This document shows, in pieces, positions 1-8,649 of a stretch of DNA of 43,357 bases. The stretch's first letter is position 1. Each line of letters begins with the position of its first letter. The position numbers were made by a program, and so were the translations under genes. The stretch comes from Thermoplasmata archaeon (GTDB lineage Archaea; Thermoplasmatota; Thermoplasmata; Lutacidiplasmatales; UBA184), in the NCBI GenBank assembly GCA_030041175.1, contig JASHOK010000088.1, positions 1 to 43,357 on the forward strand, read 5' to 3'. The notes beneath the pieces were generated by a model. That model was not told where the DNA came from. It worked only from the letters and a program-made list of their open reading frames with translations, and did no database searches.

Positions 1-2
1 CT

Positions 3-866
3 TCGTTCCGACAGTTCCTCTCGGAGACCGCCGACCGGTTCGAGAACCTCAAGTGGGCCGGCCCCGAAGCGGTCTCGCGAACGTTGCTGGCCTACCTCGA
101 GCTCCTCGCGGCGCGGATCTCCGAGGCCGAAGCCGAGGTCAGCAAGGCGCATCGGCTCTCCGAGGGCCCGGAGCACGAGGTGGCGCGAATCGCGGCCCTG
201 CTCTTCGACACCCTGATCCAGCTCTGGAACGCCGATCACGCCGCTCCGGACCTGCCGCGCAGCCTCGAGACGATCCGCCACCTGCTGCGGGGGAGCCATC
301 TCACCGAGCTCGACATCCTCGCCACCGTGGTCGAGGCTCGCTGGACCGAACTCCAGCAGGGACGGGAGGCCGGCCGGGCCGTCACCCAGCGGGGTCTCGT
401 CGTGGCGGAACGGACGGGAACGCTCTGGCTGGAGCTGCATCTCCAGAGCCAGCAGGTCGAGCTCTTGCTCGCGGAGGGAATGGCGGAGGCCGTCCTTTCC
501 CCGCTGCGGCGGTGTCAGTACCTCGTCGAGACCCTCCACCTCGTGCCGCCGAGCCCCGCGCTCTTCCGACTCTGGGGGTTCGAGGCCCGACTGGCCCAGC
601 TGCAGGGCCGGATCGAAGAGGCTCGGGAAGACTGGCTCGACATCCTTGCCCATGCGGGATACTGCCAGCTCCCCAGGACCCGCGCCCAGGCCCTCTTCCG
701 GCTCGCCCGACTCAACTTCCAGATGGGGTCGTTCGACCGTTCCCGGCGGAGGATCGAGCAGCTTCAGGCCGAAGGGCTCGAGCCGTATCTTCCGGTCCGC
801 CTGGCAGGGGAGCTCCCGGCGCTGCTCACCGAACTCGCCCGCGCGTCCAAGCCGGCGAGCGATTAG
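3..866 (+). CDS. C-terminal part of an alpha-helical/TPR-like repeat protein (possibly a large transcriptional activator); 5' end outside window
   Basis: Frame is open from the left edge through the listed 84..866 ORF; repeated helical Leu/Ala/Arg-rich segments. The TTG at 84 is probably not the true start. Confidence 0.6.
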   Translation, partial: SFRQFLSETADRFENLKWAGPEAVSRTLLAYLELLAARISEAEAEVSKAHRLSEGPEHEVARIAALLFDTLIQLWNADHAAPDLPRSLETIRHLLRGSHLTELDILATVVEARWTELQQGREAGRAVTQRGLVVAERTGTLWLELHLQSQQVELLLAEGMAEAVLSPLRRCQYLVETLHLVPPSPALFRLWGFEARLAQLQGRIEEAREDWLDILAHAGYCQLPRTRAQALFRLARLNFQMGSFDRSRRRIEQLQAEGLEPYLPVRLAGELPALLTELARASKPASD

Positions 867-1465
867 CCGAACAGACGCCCGAAGAGACCCGGCTCCAACG
901 CGTAGAGGATCGTCAGCACCCCCGCCACGACCAGAATGACCACGACCAGTCGCTCCAGGACCCGCGGCTCAACGCGGGCGCCGAGCCGTGAACCGAGGGT
1001 CGCCGCCAGTCCGGCCACGCAGGCCAAGGCCAGCGCGGCGGCCGCGAACACGACGAGAAGTTGGCCGAATTCGACGGCGAACAGGATCGTGAAAATCATG
1101 GTCGTGTCCCCGAGTTCCAGCAGCAGGATCAGCAGCAACGCGGCGCCGAAGGCGGAGCGCCCGGTGGGCGGTTGCCGGTCCGACTCGGGGACAAAGTAGA
1201 GGAAGGCCGCATAGCCCAACAGAACCAGTCCGCCGCCCACGCGGACCCAGGTCAGCTCTCGGTGGAAGGCCGCCTCGAGCGTTCCTCCCACGAGCACGGC
1301 AAGCGCACTCGTCGTCAGGAAGGCCACGGCAGCGCCGGCCCAGGTCGGGGCTGGGGGATGCTTCGAGCTGAAGGCGAGGAGAGCGAAGAAGGTCCGGTCC
1401 AGAAGCTCGAGACCGCCGATGACCAGGAAAACGAATCCGAAGACGAACAGCGCGCTGGTCGTCAT
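863..1465 (-). CDS. UPF0016/GDT1-family membrane protein (putative divalent cation transporter)
   Basis: 200 aa, about six hydrophobic helices, two copies of the E-x-G-D-[KR]-[TS]-like motif: 'ELLDRT' (degenerate) and 'ELGDTT'. Confidence 0.7.
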   Translation of the reverse strand: MTTSALFVFGFVFLVIGGLELLDRTFFALLAFSSKHPPAPTWAGAAVAFLTTSALAVLVGGTLEAAFHRELTWVRVGGGLVLLGYAAFLYFVPESDRQPPTGRSAFGAALLLILLLELGDTTMIFTILFAVEFGQLLVVFAAAALALACVAGLAATLGSRLGARVEPRVLERLVVVILVVAGVLTILYALEPGLFGRLFG

Positions 1466-1486
1466 CGGGCCAATCGGACGGCGAGG

Positions 1487-1954
1487 TCAGATCAGGTGCT
1501 CGAGGAAGTCGTCCATCTGACGCTCGCAGTAGATGCACCGGAGCACGACCGGTCGACGGCGGGCGACCTCGAACTCGCTCTCGACGGGCTCTCCGCGGTT
1601 GGTGATGCAGTTCGGATTCGGGCACCGGGCGACACCCACGATGTGCTCCGGCAGATCGACGGTCCGCTTCTCCCGGACCTTGTAGTCCCGGATGATCGAG
1701 ATCGTGGCGGTGGGCGCAATGAGCGCGATCGCGTTCACCTTGCGGGGCGAGAGCTCCATGTTCTCGACCTTGACGATGTCCTTCCAGCCCATCTTCTGGC
1801 TGCGAACGTGCAACGCCACCGAGACGGTGGAATCCTTGTCCAGCTCGTTCACTCCGATGATCCGGAGCACTTCGAGCGACAGACCGTTCCCGATGTGGTC
1901 GATCACCGTGCCGTTCTTGATCGGGGTGATCTTGAGCTCGCGCGGCGCCGCCAT
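1487..1954 (-). CDS. pyrI: Aspartate carbamoyltransferase regulatory chain
   Basis: 'MAAPRELKITPIKNGTVIDHIGNGLSLEVLRIIG...' plus C-terminal zinc domain 'CPNPNCIT...CIYCERQM'. True start is the internal ATG of the longer listed ORF, directly after pyrB. Confidence 0.95.
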   Translation of the reverse strand: MAAPRELKITPIKNGTVIDHIGNGLSLEVLRIIGVNELDKDSTVSVALHVRSQKMGWKDIVKVENMELSPRKVNAIALIAPTATISIIRDYKVREKRTVDLPEHIVGVARCPNPNCITNRGEPVESEFEVARRRPVVLRCIYCERQMDDFLEHLI

Positions 1955-1956
1955 GG

Positions 1957-2889
1957 TCAACTCCCCTTCGCGCCGAGGATCATCGAGAGGAGCGCCATCC
2001 GGACCGGCACTCCTAGGAATGCCTGCCGGAAGTACGCCGCGTGGGGGCTTCCGTCCACCTCCGGAGCGATCTCCCCGAGCCGGGGAAGTGGATGCATCAC
2101 GATGAGACGCTGCTTGGCCCCGGCGAGCACGGCGTTGTCGATCCGGTAGGAACCCGCGACCTTCGCGTATTCCGTCTCGTCGCCAAAGCGCTCCTTCTGG
2201 ATCCGGGTCACGTACAGTACATCGGCATCCCGAACGGCCCGGTGCAGCTGATCTTCCTCCCGGACCTTGGCACCCATCTGATCGAGATGCTCGGTCACCT
2301 CGTCCGGCAGTTTGAGTGTTGGCGGGGAGATCAGCACGATCTCTGCGCCGAACAGCGCGAGGGCGTGGGCCAGCGAATGGACGGTTCGTCCATAGCGGAG
2401 ATCTCCCAGAAGAACGACCCGCAGACCGTTCAGCGTCCCGTGCGCCTCTTGGATTGTCGCCAGGTCGAGGAGCGTCTGGGTGGGGTGCTGACCTGCGCCA
2501 TCGCCGGCATTGATGACCGGCTTGTCGGACGTCTGGGCCGCCAGGCGCGCGGCTCCTTCGTTCGGATGCCGCAGGACGATCGCGTCGGCGTAATTCGACA
2601 GCATCCGGATCGTATCGGAGAGCGTCTCTCCCTTCACCACGGAACTCGTCGTCGGGTCCGCGATCGTGATGCATCGGGCCCCGAGGCGCTGCGCGGCGGT
2701 CTCAAACGACAGGCGAGTCCGGGTCGAGGGCTCGAGGAACGCGAGCGCCAGCAGCGTTCCGTCCAATCGGCGGTCGATCTTGGACCCTTCGGCGATGGGG
2801 ATCATCCGATGCGCGACCTTGAGAACCTCTTCGATCTCCTCGCGGGAGAGATCCCGGATCGAGATCAGGTCGCGGCCTTTCAGTGACAT
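1957..2889 (-). CDS. pyrB: Aspartate carbamoyltransferase catalytic chain
   Basis: 310 aa; 'FLEPSTRTRLSFETAAQRLG', 'HPTQTLLDLATI', 'HPLPR' motifs. Confidence 0.97.
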   Translation of the reverse strand: MSLKGRDLISIRDLSREEIEEVLKVAHRMIPIAEGSKIDRRLDGTLLALAFLEPSTRTRLSFETAAQRLGARCITIADPTTSSVVKGETLSDTIRMLSNYADAIVLRHPNEGAARLAAQTSDKPVINAGDGAGQHPTQTLLDLATIQEAHGTLNGLRVVLLGDLRYGRTVHSLAHALALFGAEIVLISPPTLKLPDEVTEHLDQMGAKVREEDQLHRAVRDADVLYVTRIQKERFGDETEYAKVAGSYRIDNAVLAGAKQRLIVMHPLPRLGEIAPEVDGSPHAAYFRQAFLGVPVRMALLSMILGAKGS

Positions 2890-2949
2890 CCGGTCCGCGC
2901 ACTGAGGGGGCGGACATAATCATTGTCCCCGCTGTCTCGCCGGAACTCC

Positions 2950-3867
2950 ATGTCCGCCTCCCCTCCGGGCCGATGGGCACTCGCGGGGCTCTACGCCGGT
3001 ATGGTCGTGGCTTGGGGGCTCAACTTCATTTTCGTGAAGATCGGGATCCAGTCGAGCCCGGCGCTATGGCTCGCCACGTTCCGGGCGCTGCTCGGCACGG
3101 CGGGGGTCGCTGCGGGGCTGGTCGCATGGCGGACCGGTACCCCGCTCACCCGTCTCGAGCGAAGGGACTCTTTGCTGCTCGGGATTCCCACGACGGCCCT
3201 ATTCTTTGGCCTCTGGTTCCAAGGGGCCAGCGAGATCTCGCCCGGCGAAGTAGCGGTGATCGTCTACACCTTCCCCCTCTGGGTCGTGATCCTCTCCGCC
3301 CTTCTCCTGAGCGAGCAGCCGGCGCGCTGGACGTGGCTCGGCGTGACCATTGGGTTCATCGGTATCGTGCTGCTCGAGCAGCCCTGGGTCGGGGGTTCCG
3401 GTCGGATTCCGCCGGTCGCCGTCGCGGAGCTGCTCGTAGCCGCGGTCTGCTGGGCGGGAGGAACGGTCGGACTCAAGGCTCGGATCCGCAGCAGCGCTCT
3501 TCGAAGCGCCAATGGAGTCCAGCTCGCCAGCGGAGCCGGAGTGCTCCTCGTCGGAGCGTTGCTGCTGGAGCCGCATCCTACGATTGTGGTCAACACTCCC
3601 TTCCTTGAGTCGGTCCTTTGGCTGGGCCTCGTGGGGACCGCCTTCGCGAACGTCGCCTGGTTTGCCCTCCTCGCGCGGTATCCGGCCCACACGATCAGCA
3701 CCTGGGCCTTTCTCACGCCCGTGGTCGCGCTCGTAGCGTCCGTCCTCATCTTCGGAGAACACTTTGACGACGTCCAGGTCCTCGGCGTCGTTGCCGTGCT
3801 GGCGGGTGTCGTGGTCGTGGCGAGGGTGGATGCCCCCGAGAATGTAGAAGCGGAGACCGGGGGCTAA
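2950..3867 (+). CDS. EamA/DMT-superfamily transporter
   Basis: About ten hydrophobic helices, 'GLNFIFVKIGIQSSPALWLATFRALLG', 'EISPGEVAVIVYTFPLWVVILSALLLSE'. Start 2950 preferred over 2923. Confidence 0.85.
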   Translation: MSASPPGRWALAGLYAGMVVAWGLNFIFVKIGIQSSPALWLATFRALLGTAGVAAGLVAWRTGTPLTRLERRDSLLLGIPTTALFFGLWFQGASEISPGEVAVIVYTFPLWVVILSALLLSEQPARWTWLGVTIGFIGIVLLEQPWVGGSGRIPPVAVAELLVAAVCWAGGTVGLKARIRSSALRSANGVQLASGAGVLLVGALLLEPHPTIVVNTPFLESVLWLGLVGTAFANVAWFALLARYPAHTISTWAFLTPVVALVASVLIFGEHFDDVQVLGVVAVLAGVVVVARVDAPENVEAETGG

Positions 3868-3878
3868 GCGGGCAAACA

Positions 3879-3900
3879 CCCCGGCGATTGCTCGCCGGGG
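3879..3900. terminator. Perfect 9-bp hairpin between convergent DMT transporter gene and RNase P RNA
   Basis: CCCCGGCGA-TTGC-TCGCCGGGG. Confidence 0.4.
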
Positions 3901-3902
3901 CG

Positions 3903-4225
3903 GCCAGGTCGCGGTAGTAAGCCCCTTTCTGTTTCAGGCAGCATTCGACTGCGCGCCTTCCTCGACGGTCGGGAAGCCTTCTTCCTCCCGTCTCCTCGGG
4001 CTTGCTCCTGGGGAGTCGGCCGTTTCACCATATCCCAAAGGATCCTCCGGCGCAACGCCTTCACCGTACCTCTGGGCTGTGTCGTTTCTGCTCCGTGGCT
4101 CGCGCTCTCGCCCGGTGGGTTCCCGCCCACCCCCATGGCTTCCGGAGAGGGGACTTTCCTCAGCGGCCGGCTGTTGCCAACACGGTCCACCGTCAGCTGC
4201 CCTCCGCCTCCTGGCGGACCGACCG
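3903..4225 (-). ncRNA. rnpB: RNase P RNA (archaeal type A-like)
   Basis: Minus strand has CR-I 'GAGGAAAGTCC' (4151-4161), 'GAGAGCGCGAGCCACGGAGCAGAAACGACAC', 'GGTGAAACGG...GGAGCAAGCCC', and CR-V 'ACAGAAAGGGGCTTACTA' (3915-3932). Ends approximate; no protein-like ORF fits. Confidence 0.9.
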
Positions 4226-4313
4226 AGATACCTCGAAGCGATAATCGTTGGCGTTCGGCGCACGGGCCCGGTCCGCCGCCAAAGCACTTGAGCCGGCCCC
4301 GAATCGCCTCGGT

Positions 4314-5042
4314 ATGGACGGGCCCGGAGCCAAGCCGCTGGCGCCGGCCCCACCCCGGGAGAACCGACCGGTCATGGTGCCGACGACGTACCTGGATTCG
4401 GGTCGGATTGTCTCGCCGAAGGATGGGCAGTTCGAGCCCATCACTGGTCAGGACGCCAAGCCGGTCGATCCGTTCGAGGTCGCGGACTCTCTCGTCGCGA
4501 AGTACCACCGATTCTGCGTCGTCGACCTGGAGGGGGTCCGCCGAAACCGGCCACAGCTGGACTATCTTCAAGAACTCTCGCGGAGCGGCGAGCTTTGGGT
4601 CGACGCCGGAATCCGCACCGGTGACCAGGTCATCGATATCCTCGTCACGGGCGCCCAACGCACGATTCTCAGCACGGGCTACCTCCTGAGTGCCAAGCAG
4701 CTCCGACGGGCCTGGCGCCTGTCGAGCGAGATCCTGTTCGCCGTAGAAATCGAAGGAGACCGGGTCCGGCCGCGGGGGAACGACTGGGACGGGATGTCGG
4801 CCGCCGACGCGATCTCGGGGGCCCGAACCGTGGGCGTCTCGGACGTGATCCTCCGCAGTCGGCAAACCCCTGTCGACTGGTCCCTCGTTCGGCAAGCATC
4901 GGCCGCCGGCCCGCTCTGGGTCGAGGGCCCCCCCGAGCCATCCCTAGGGTCACGGTTGAGGGAGTCCGGCGTCGCCGGTTGCCTCTTCGACGCTTCGCCA
5001 CGTGAGCTCCTTGCACCTGATTCTCCTCGCGCCTCCGAATGA
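4314..5042 (+). CDS. HisA/HisF-like TIM-barrel family protein
   Basis: 'FCVVDLEGVRRNRPQLDYLQELSRSGELWVDAGIRTGDQVIDILVTGAQRTILSTGYL' resembles HisA-like barrels. Start 4314 or 4374. Confidence 0.65.
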   Translation: MDGPGAKPLAPAPPRENRPVMVPTTYLDSGRIVSPKDGQFEPITGQDAKPVDPFEVADSLVAKYHRFCVVDLEGVRRNRPQLDYLQELSRSGELWVDAGIRTGDQVIDILVTGAQRTILSTGYLLSAKQLRRAWRLSSEILFAVEIEGDRVRPRGNDWDGMSAADAISGARTVGVSDVILRSRQTPVDWSLVRQASAAGPLWVEGPPEPSLGSRLRESGVAGCLFDASPRELLAPDSPRASE

Positions 5043-5077
5043 TGAAAGCTCCTCACGGCCGTGGTGCGGTCCTCTGT

Positions 5078-5142
5078 CGTCCGGGATGATGAAGCCTAGA
5101 ACCAGCTGAACGATGATGACTGATGGGCGAGCTGACCGGACG
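5078..5142 (+). ncRNA. Archaeal dual-guide C/D-box sRNA
   Basis: Terminal stem CGTCCGG (5078-5084)/CCGGACG (5136-5142); box C ATGATGA 5086-5092; D' CTGA 5106-5109; C' ATGATGA 5113-5119; D CTGA 5132-5135. Guides are 13 nt and 12 nt, D'-C' spacer 3 nt. Confidence 0.88.
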
Positions 5143-5246
5143 TCAGAAACCTGCGGGCAGAACGAGTGTCCCGAGCCCGTCACACTCAGGTGGGCGACCC
5201 AGGGGAATGCGACCTGAACGCTGCAGAATTGCCGAACGTTGGTGGG

Positions 5247-5516
5247 CTACGCAGGGCTTGACAACGACCGCCGCTTCCGTACGCGCCAAAGCCGGACAAC
5301 CCCCACCGTGAGCGTCACCGCCCCGATGAGAACGAATACTGCGCCGAAGGCGACCCCGGACCACAGCGAGGGCGGCCCGGCACCACAGAGTGGGGTGGTA
5401 CACATCGCTAGATTTCGCTGGTACCGAAGGTACTCCGATGCCGAGACGTCGATCACATACAGGCCAAACCCCGCCAAGAGACTCCCGATGGCGAGCAGGA
5501 CCAGAGCGGAGCGCAT
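5247..5516 (-). CDS. Small membrane protein (two predicted TM helices), uncharacterised
   Basis: 89 aa with two hydrophobic segments and a basic C-terminus 'RLWRVRKRRS'. Confidence 0.5.
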   Translation of the reverse strand: MRSALVLLAIGSLLAGFGLYVIDVSASEYLRYQRNLAMCTTPLCGAGPPSLWSGVAFGAVFVLIGAVTLTVGVVRLWRVRKRRSLSSPA

Positions 5517-5734
5517 CGATCGTCCGGTTCCGAGCCAGGGCCGAGAGACATTTCGAGCTTTCGATAGTTTGAGGGGCCCAGTCCTGCGGTGGGGCCGGCG
5601 ACTCCTGCCCCCAGGCTAGGCCCTGGCTCGCGAGCGGTCGCGGAACCGCCCGCACGAAAGGAGGCAACTCCCGAATCTGCCGACGCCCGTTCCAAACCTT
5701 TTTGCCGCCGGCGGAGTCGGGACCCTGTCAGGGC

Positions 5735-7660
5735 ATGCCGCCGTCCGAGGGCTCGCAGATCCGCCTCCGCATCACCGGAGGTCCGGAGCTGAATGTGCCT
5801 TCCGGGACTACCGCCGGCGAGGCACTCCGCCAGGCGAAGGCCGACACGGGTTCCCCGCCGCTCGCGGCCCTGCTCGACGGAAAGCCGGTCGACCTCGCCC
5901 GGCCGCTTTCCGCGGACGGAGAGCTTGCCCCGCTCCGCTTCACGGACCCGCCGGGCCGGGACATCCTTCAGCACTCGGCCGCCCATCTGGTCGCGAAGGC
6001 GGTCACGGAGCTTATCCCGGGGGCCTTGCCGACGCACGGGCCGCCGACGGAGGAGGGGTTCTACTACGACTTCGAGATGCGACCCCTAACGGCGGACGAG
6101 CTTCCGAAGATCCTGGGGCAGATCGCCGAGACGGTCCGGCGCAAGGACCGCTTCGAACGCGTCGAAGTCTCCAAGGAGGAGGCTCGCCGGCTGTTCCAGT
6201 CCAACCCTCACAAGCTGCGCTACATCGCCGAGGTGCCAGACGGAGAACCGGTCACGATCTACCGGACGGGGACCTTCACGGACCTGTGTCGGGGGCCGCA
6301 CGTGCCGGATGCCGGGTGGCTTCAGGGACTCCATATTCTGGGATTTTCGGCCATCACTCCGGAAGGGAGCGTGCCCGGATCGACGTTCCAGCGCATCCGG
6401 GGTGTGGCGTTCCCGACTCGTCCGGTGCTCGAGGCCTACCTCAAGCAACGAGCCGAGGCGGAAGCTCGGGATCATCGAGTGCTGGGCCCCCGGCTCGAAC
6501 TCTTCGCCTTCTCCGAAGAGATTCCGGGGTTTCCGTTCTGGCATCCGAAAGGGATGATCGTCGTGCGCGAACTGGAGGCCTTCGTGCGAGAGCACCTCGC
6601 GGAGGCCGGCTACTCCGAGATCCGGACTCCGCTGGTCTACCCGCGGTCCGTGTACGAGACCAGTGGCCACTGGGAACACTACCGAGAGAACATGTTCCTC
6701 ACGACGGTCGAGGACCGGGAGTTCGGGATCAAACCGATGAACTGTCCGGGCGCGATGCTCACCTTCCGTACTCGGTCCCGGAGCTATCGCGAGCTCCCCA
6801 TGCGGCTCGCCGAGTTCGCTCCGCTGCATCGGCTCGAGGCGAGCGGGACGATCCACGGCCTGACCCGGGCCCGCGAATTCGTACAGGACGACGCCCACCT
6901 GTTTGTCTCGGAGGACCAGATCTCCGGCGAGATCCAGACGCTCTTCGACTGGATTAAGCGGGCGATGGGGACCTTCCGGCTCGAGTGGACCTGCGAGCTT
7001 TCGACCCGCCCCACCAAGTTCATGGGAACGATCGAGACCTGGGACCGCGCGGAGGCGACCCTCAAGTCCGTGCTGGATGCCTCCGGCGCGGGCTACAAGG
7101 TCTCGCCCGGCGAGGGAGCGTTCTACGGTCCGAAGATCGACATCCACATCCGGGACTCGTTGGGTCGCTCCTGGCAGTGCGGGACGATCCAGCTCGATTT
7201 CCAGATCCCAACGCGCTTCGGTCTACAGTATCAGGGCACCGATGGCACGCTTCACACTCCCGTAGTCATCCACCGGGTCATCCTCGGGTCCTGGGAGCGG
7301 TTCTTCGGAGTCCTGCTCGAGCACTGCGCCGGCTGGCTCCCGCCCTGGCTCGCGCCCGTGCAGGTCCGGCTCCTGCCCGTCACGGAACGTCAGATCGCCC
7401 GAGTGGGGGAGCTTGCGGGCGAGTGGCGGAAGGCCGGGCTCCGAGCGGAGACGACGGATAGCCAGGACACGCTCTCGAAGCGGATCCGGGAGGCCGAGGT
7501 CGCTCACGTTCCGTACATCGTGGTCATCGGAGAGCAGGAAATCGCCGGGCAAACGGTTGCGGTCCGGACGCACGGACAGAAGGGGCAACGCAGCATGTCC
7601 CCCGGTGCCTTCGTGGAACAACTTCGAACGCGGATCGCGGCTCGCGAGTACGACCCGTAG
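5735..7660 (+). CDS. thrS: Threonyl-tRNA synthetase (bacterial-type with TGS and N2 editing domains)
   Basis: 'HSAAHL' editing motif, 'EEGFYYDFEM', 'MNCPGAML', 'GTIQLDFQIPTRF', 'VIHRVILGSWERFFGVLLEH'. Start ATG 5735 preferred over 5702. Confidence 0.96.
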   Translation: MPPSEGSQIRLRITGGPELNVPSGTTAGEALRQAKADTGSPPLAALLDGKPVDLARPLSADGELAPLRFTDPPGRDILQHSAAHLVAKAVTELIPGALPTHGPPTEEGFYYDFEMRPLTADELPKILGQIAETVRRKDRFERVEVSKEEARRLFQSNPHKLRYIAEVPDGEPVTIYRTGTFTDLCRGPHVPDAGWLQGLHILGFSAITPEGSVPGSTFQRIRGVAFPTRPVLEAYLKQRAEAEARDHRVLGPRLELFAFSEEIPGFPFWHPKGMIVVRELEAFVREHLAEAGYSEIRTPLVYPRSVYETSGHWEHYRENMFLTTVEDREFGIKPMNCPGAMLTFRTRSRSYRELPMRLAEFAPLHRLEASGTIHGLTRAREFVQDDAHLFVSEDQISGEIQTLFDWIKRAMGTFRLEWTCELSTRPTKFMGTIETWDRAEATLKSVLDASGAGYKVSPGEGAFYGPKIDIHIRDSLGRSWQCGTIQLDFQIPTRFGLQYQGTDGTLHTPVVIHRVILGSWERFFGVLLEHCAGWLPPWLAPVQVRLLPVTERQIARVGELAGEWRKAGLRAETTDSQDTLSKRIREAEVAHVPYIVVIGEQEIAGQTVAVRTHGQKGQRSMSPGAFVEQLRTRIAAREYDP

Positions 7661-7674
7661 CCCCCGGCGAGAAT

Positions 7675-7680
7675 TCTATA
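7675..7680 (+). promoter_or_regulatory. Candidate archaeal TATA box for 7702 gene
   Basis: 'TCTATA' about 25 nt upstream of GTG 7702. Confidence 0.45.
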
Positions 7681-7701
7681 GGCGTGGGCCAATAGGCGCG
7701 C

Positions 7702-8649
7702 GTGCCGGACGCCCGACGGCTCGCCGTCCTGAGTGCACCCCTCCGGAGCTCTCTCCGTACGCTGGGAGTGGAAGCCTCCGCGGGTCCGCTTCGGACCTTC
7801 GCGGTAGCCGGCGCGTCCTTACTCGGCGTCGAGGCCACGGATGCCGGAGAGGTCCAGCTTCCGCCCCCGGGTACCGACGACTACGTCGCCGGCCCCGGCG
7901 TCCCGAAGAACGAGGGGAGGGTCCGCGAGTCCCTGGCCGCTATCTCCGCAGCCGTCGCTCAGGCGGTCCGGGCCGGCTCGGTCCCCGTACTGTTCGGGGG
8001 GGACTCCACGGTCGTGCTGGGCCTGCTGGCCGGCTTGTCGGATGGCCGGGTGTCGACCGACCGGTGCGGGCTGCTGGCCCTCGACGGCGCCGCCCGCTTT
8101 CAAACCCCGGCGGACAGTCCGCCGGCGGACCTCGCAAGCATGGTGCTCAGCCTCGCCACCGGTCACGGCCCGCCCTCGATGACGCACCTCGGTCGAAACC
8201 GGTTCCCGCTCGTCCAGGAGTCAGACATCATCCTGGCCGGCGTCCGCGATGCCCTGCCGGCGGAAGCGACGGCCCTCGTGCAGACCCGGATGACCCTGCT
8301 TCCCCCTGACGAACTCGCTGGGACCTGGGGACTGGCCCGCTTCACCGGCGCATTGGGAAAGCTGGTCCGAACGACGCGCGGGGTGGTGGTGCACGTCGAC
8401 GCGAGCGTCTTCGATCCCAAGCAGTTCCCCGTGGCAGCGGGCAGCCCGAGTTCCGGAGGACTCTCGGGACCGGATTGCAAACGGCTCGTCGACGAGCTCG
8501 CCCATTGGGACGCTGAGCACACCATTCAGATCGCCGGGATCTCGGTGTCGGGCGTCGACGCGCGGAAAGATCCGGGAGGGGTCCGGATGCACGAGCTGGC
8601 GGCGCTGAGCCTGAGAATCTTCCAAGGGCGAACGGACGGAGCGGGCTAG
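7702..8649 (+). CDS. Ureohydrolase (arginase/agmatinase)-fold protein with degenerate metal-binding motifs
   Basis: 'VPVLFGGDSTVVLG', 'LLALDGAARFQTP', 'VVVHVDASVFDPKQFPVAAGSPSSGGLS' align with GGDHS, DAHxD and DxDxxDPxxxPG motifs. Confidence 0.75.
   Translation: MPDARRLAVLSAPLRSSLRTLGVEASAGPLRTFAVAGASLLGVEATDAGEVQLPPPGTDDYVAGPGVPKNEGRVRESLAAISAAVAQAVRAGSVPVLFGGDSTVVLGLLAGLSDGRVSTDRCGLLALDGAARFQTPADSPPADLASMVLSLATGHGPPSMTHLGRNRFPLVQESDIILAGVRDALPAEATALVQTRMTLLPPDELAGTWGLARFTGALGKLVRTTRGVVVHVDASVFDPKQFPVAAGSPSSGGLSGPDCKRLVDELAHWDAEHTIQIAGISVSGVDARKDPGGVRMHELAALSLRIFQGRTDGAG

Noticed and set aside
53-991. 312-aa ORF on plus
   Set aside because: Shadow frame of the 3..866 CDS; Arg/Gly/Pro-rich, no coherent fold, typical of GC-driven spurious frames.
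1061-2149. 362-aa plus ORF antisense to pyrI and the GDT1-like gene
   Set aside because: Overlaps well-supported minus-strand genes; low-complexity charged composition.
2912-2928. GGACA-TAATCAT-TGTCC inverted repeat in the pyrB/DMT divergent region
   Set aside because: Arms only 5 bp and overlapping an AT-rich likely promoter; too weak to call an operator without conservation.
3864-4895. 343-aa minus ORF and several small ORFs over the RNase P RNA
   Set aside because: Locus explained by RNase P RNA conserved elements and the plus-strand HisA-like CDS.
5039-5045. Extra ATGATGA (box-C-like) upstream of the sRNA
   Set aside because: Overlaps the CDS stop and has no properly spaced CTGA; likely chance.
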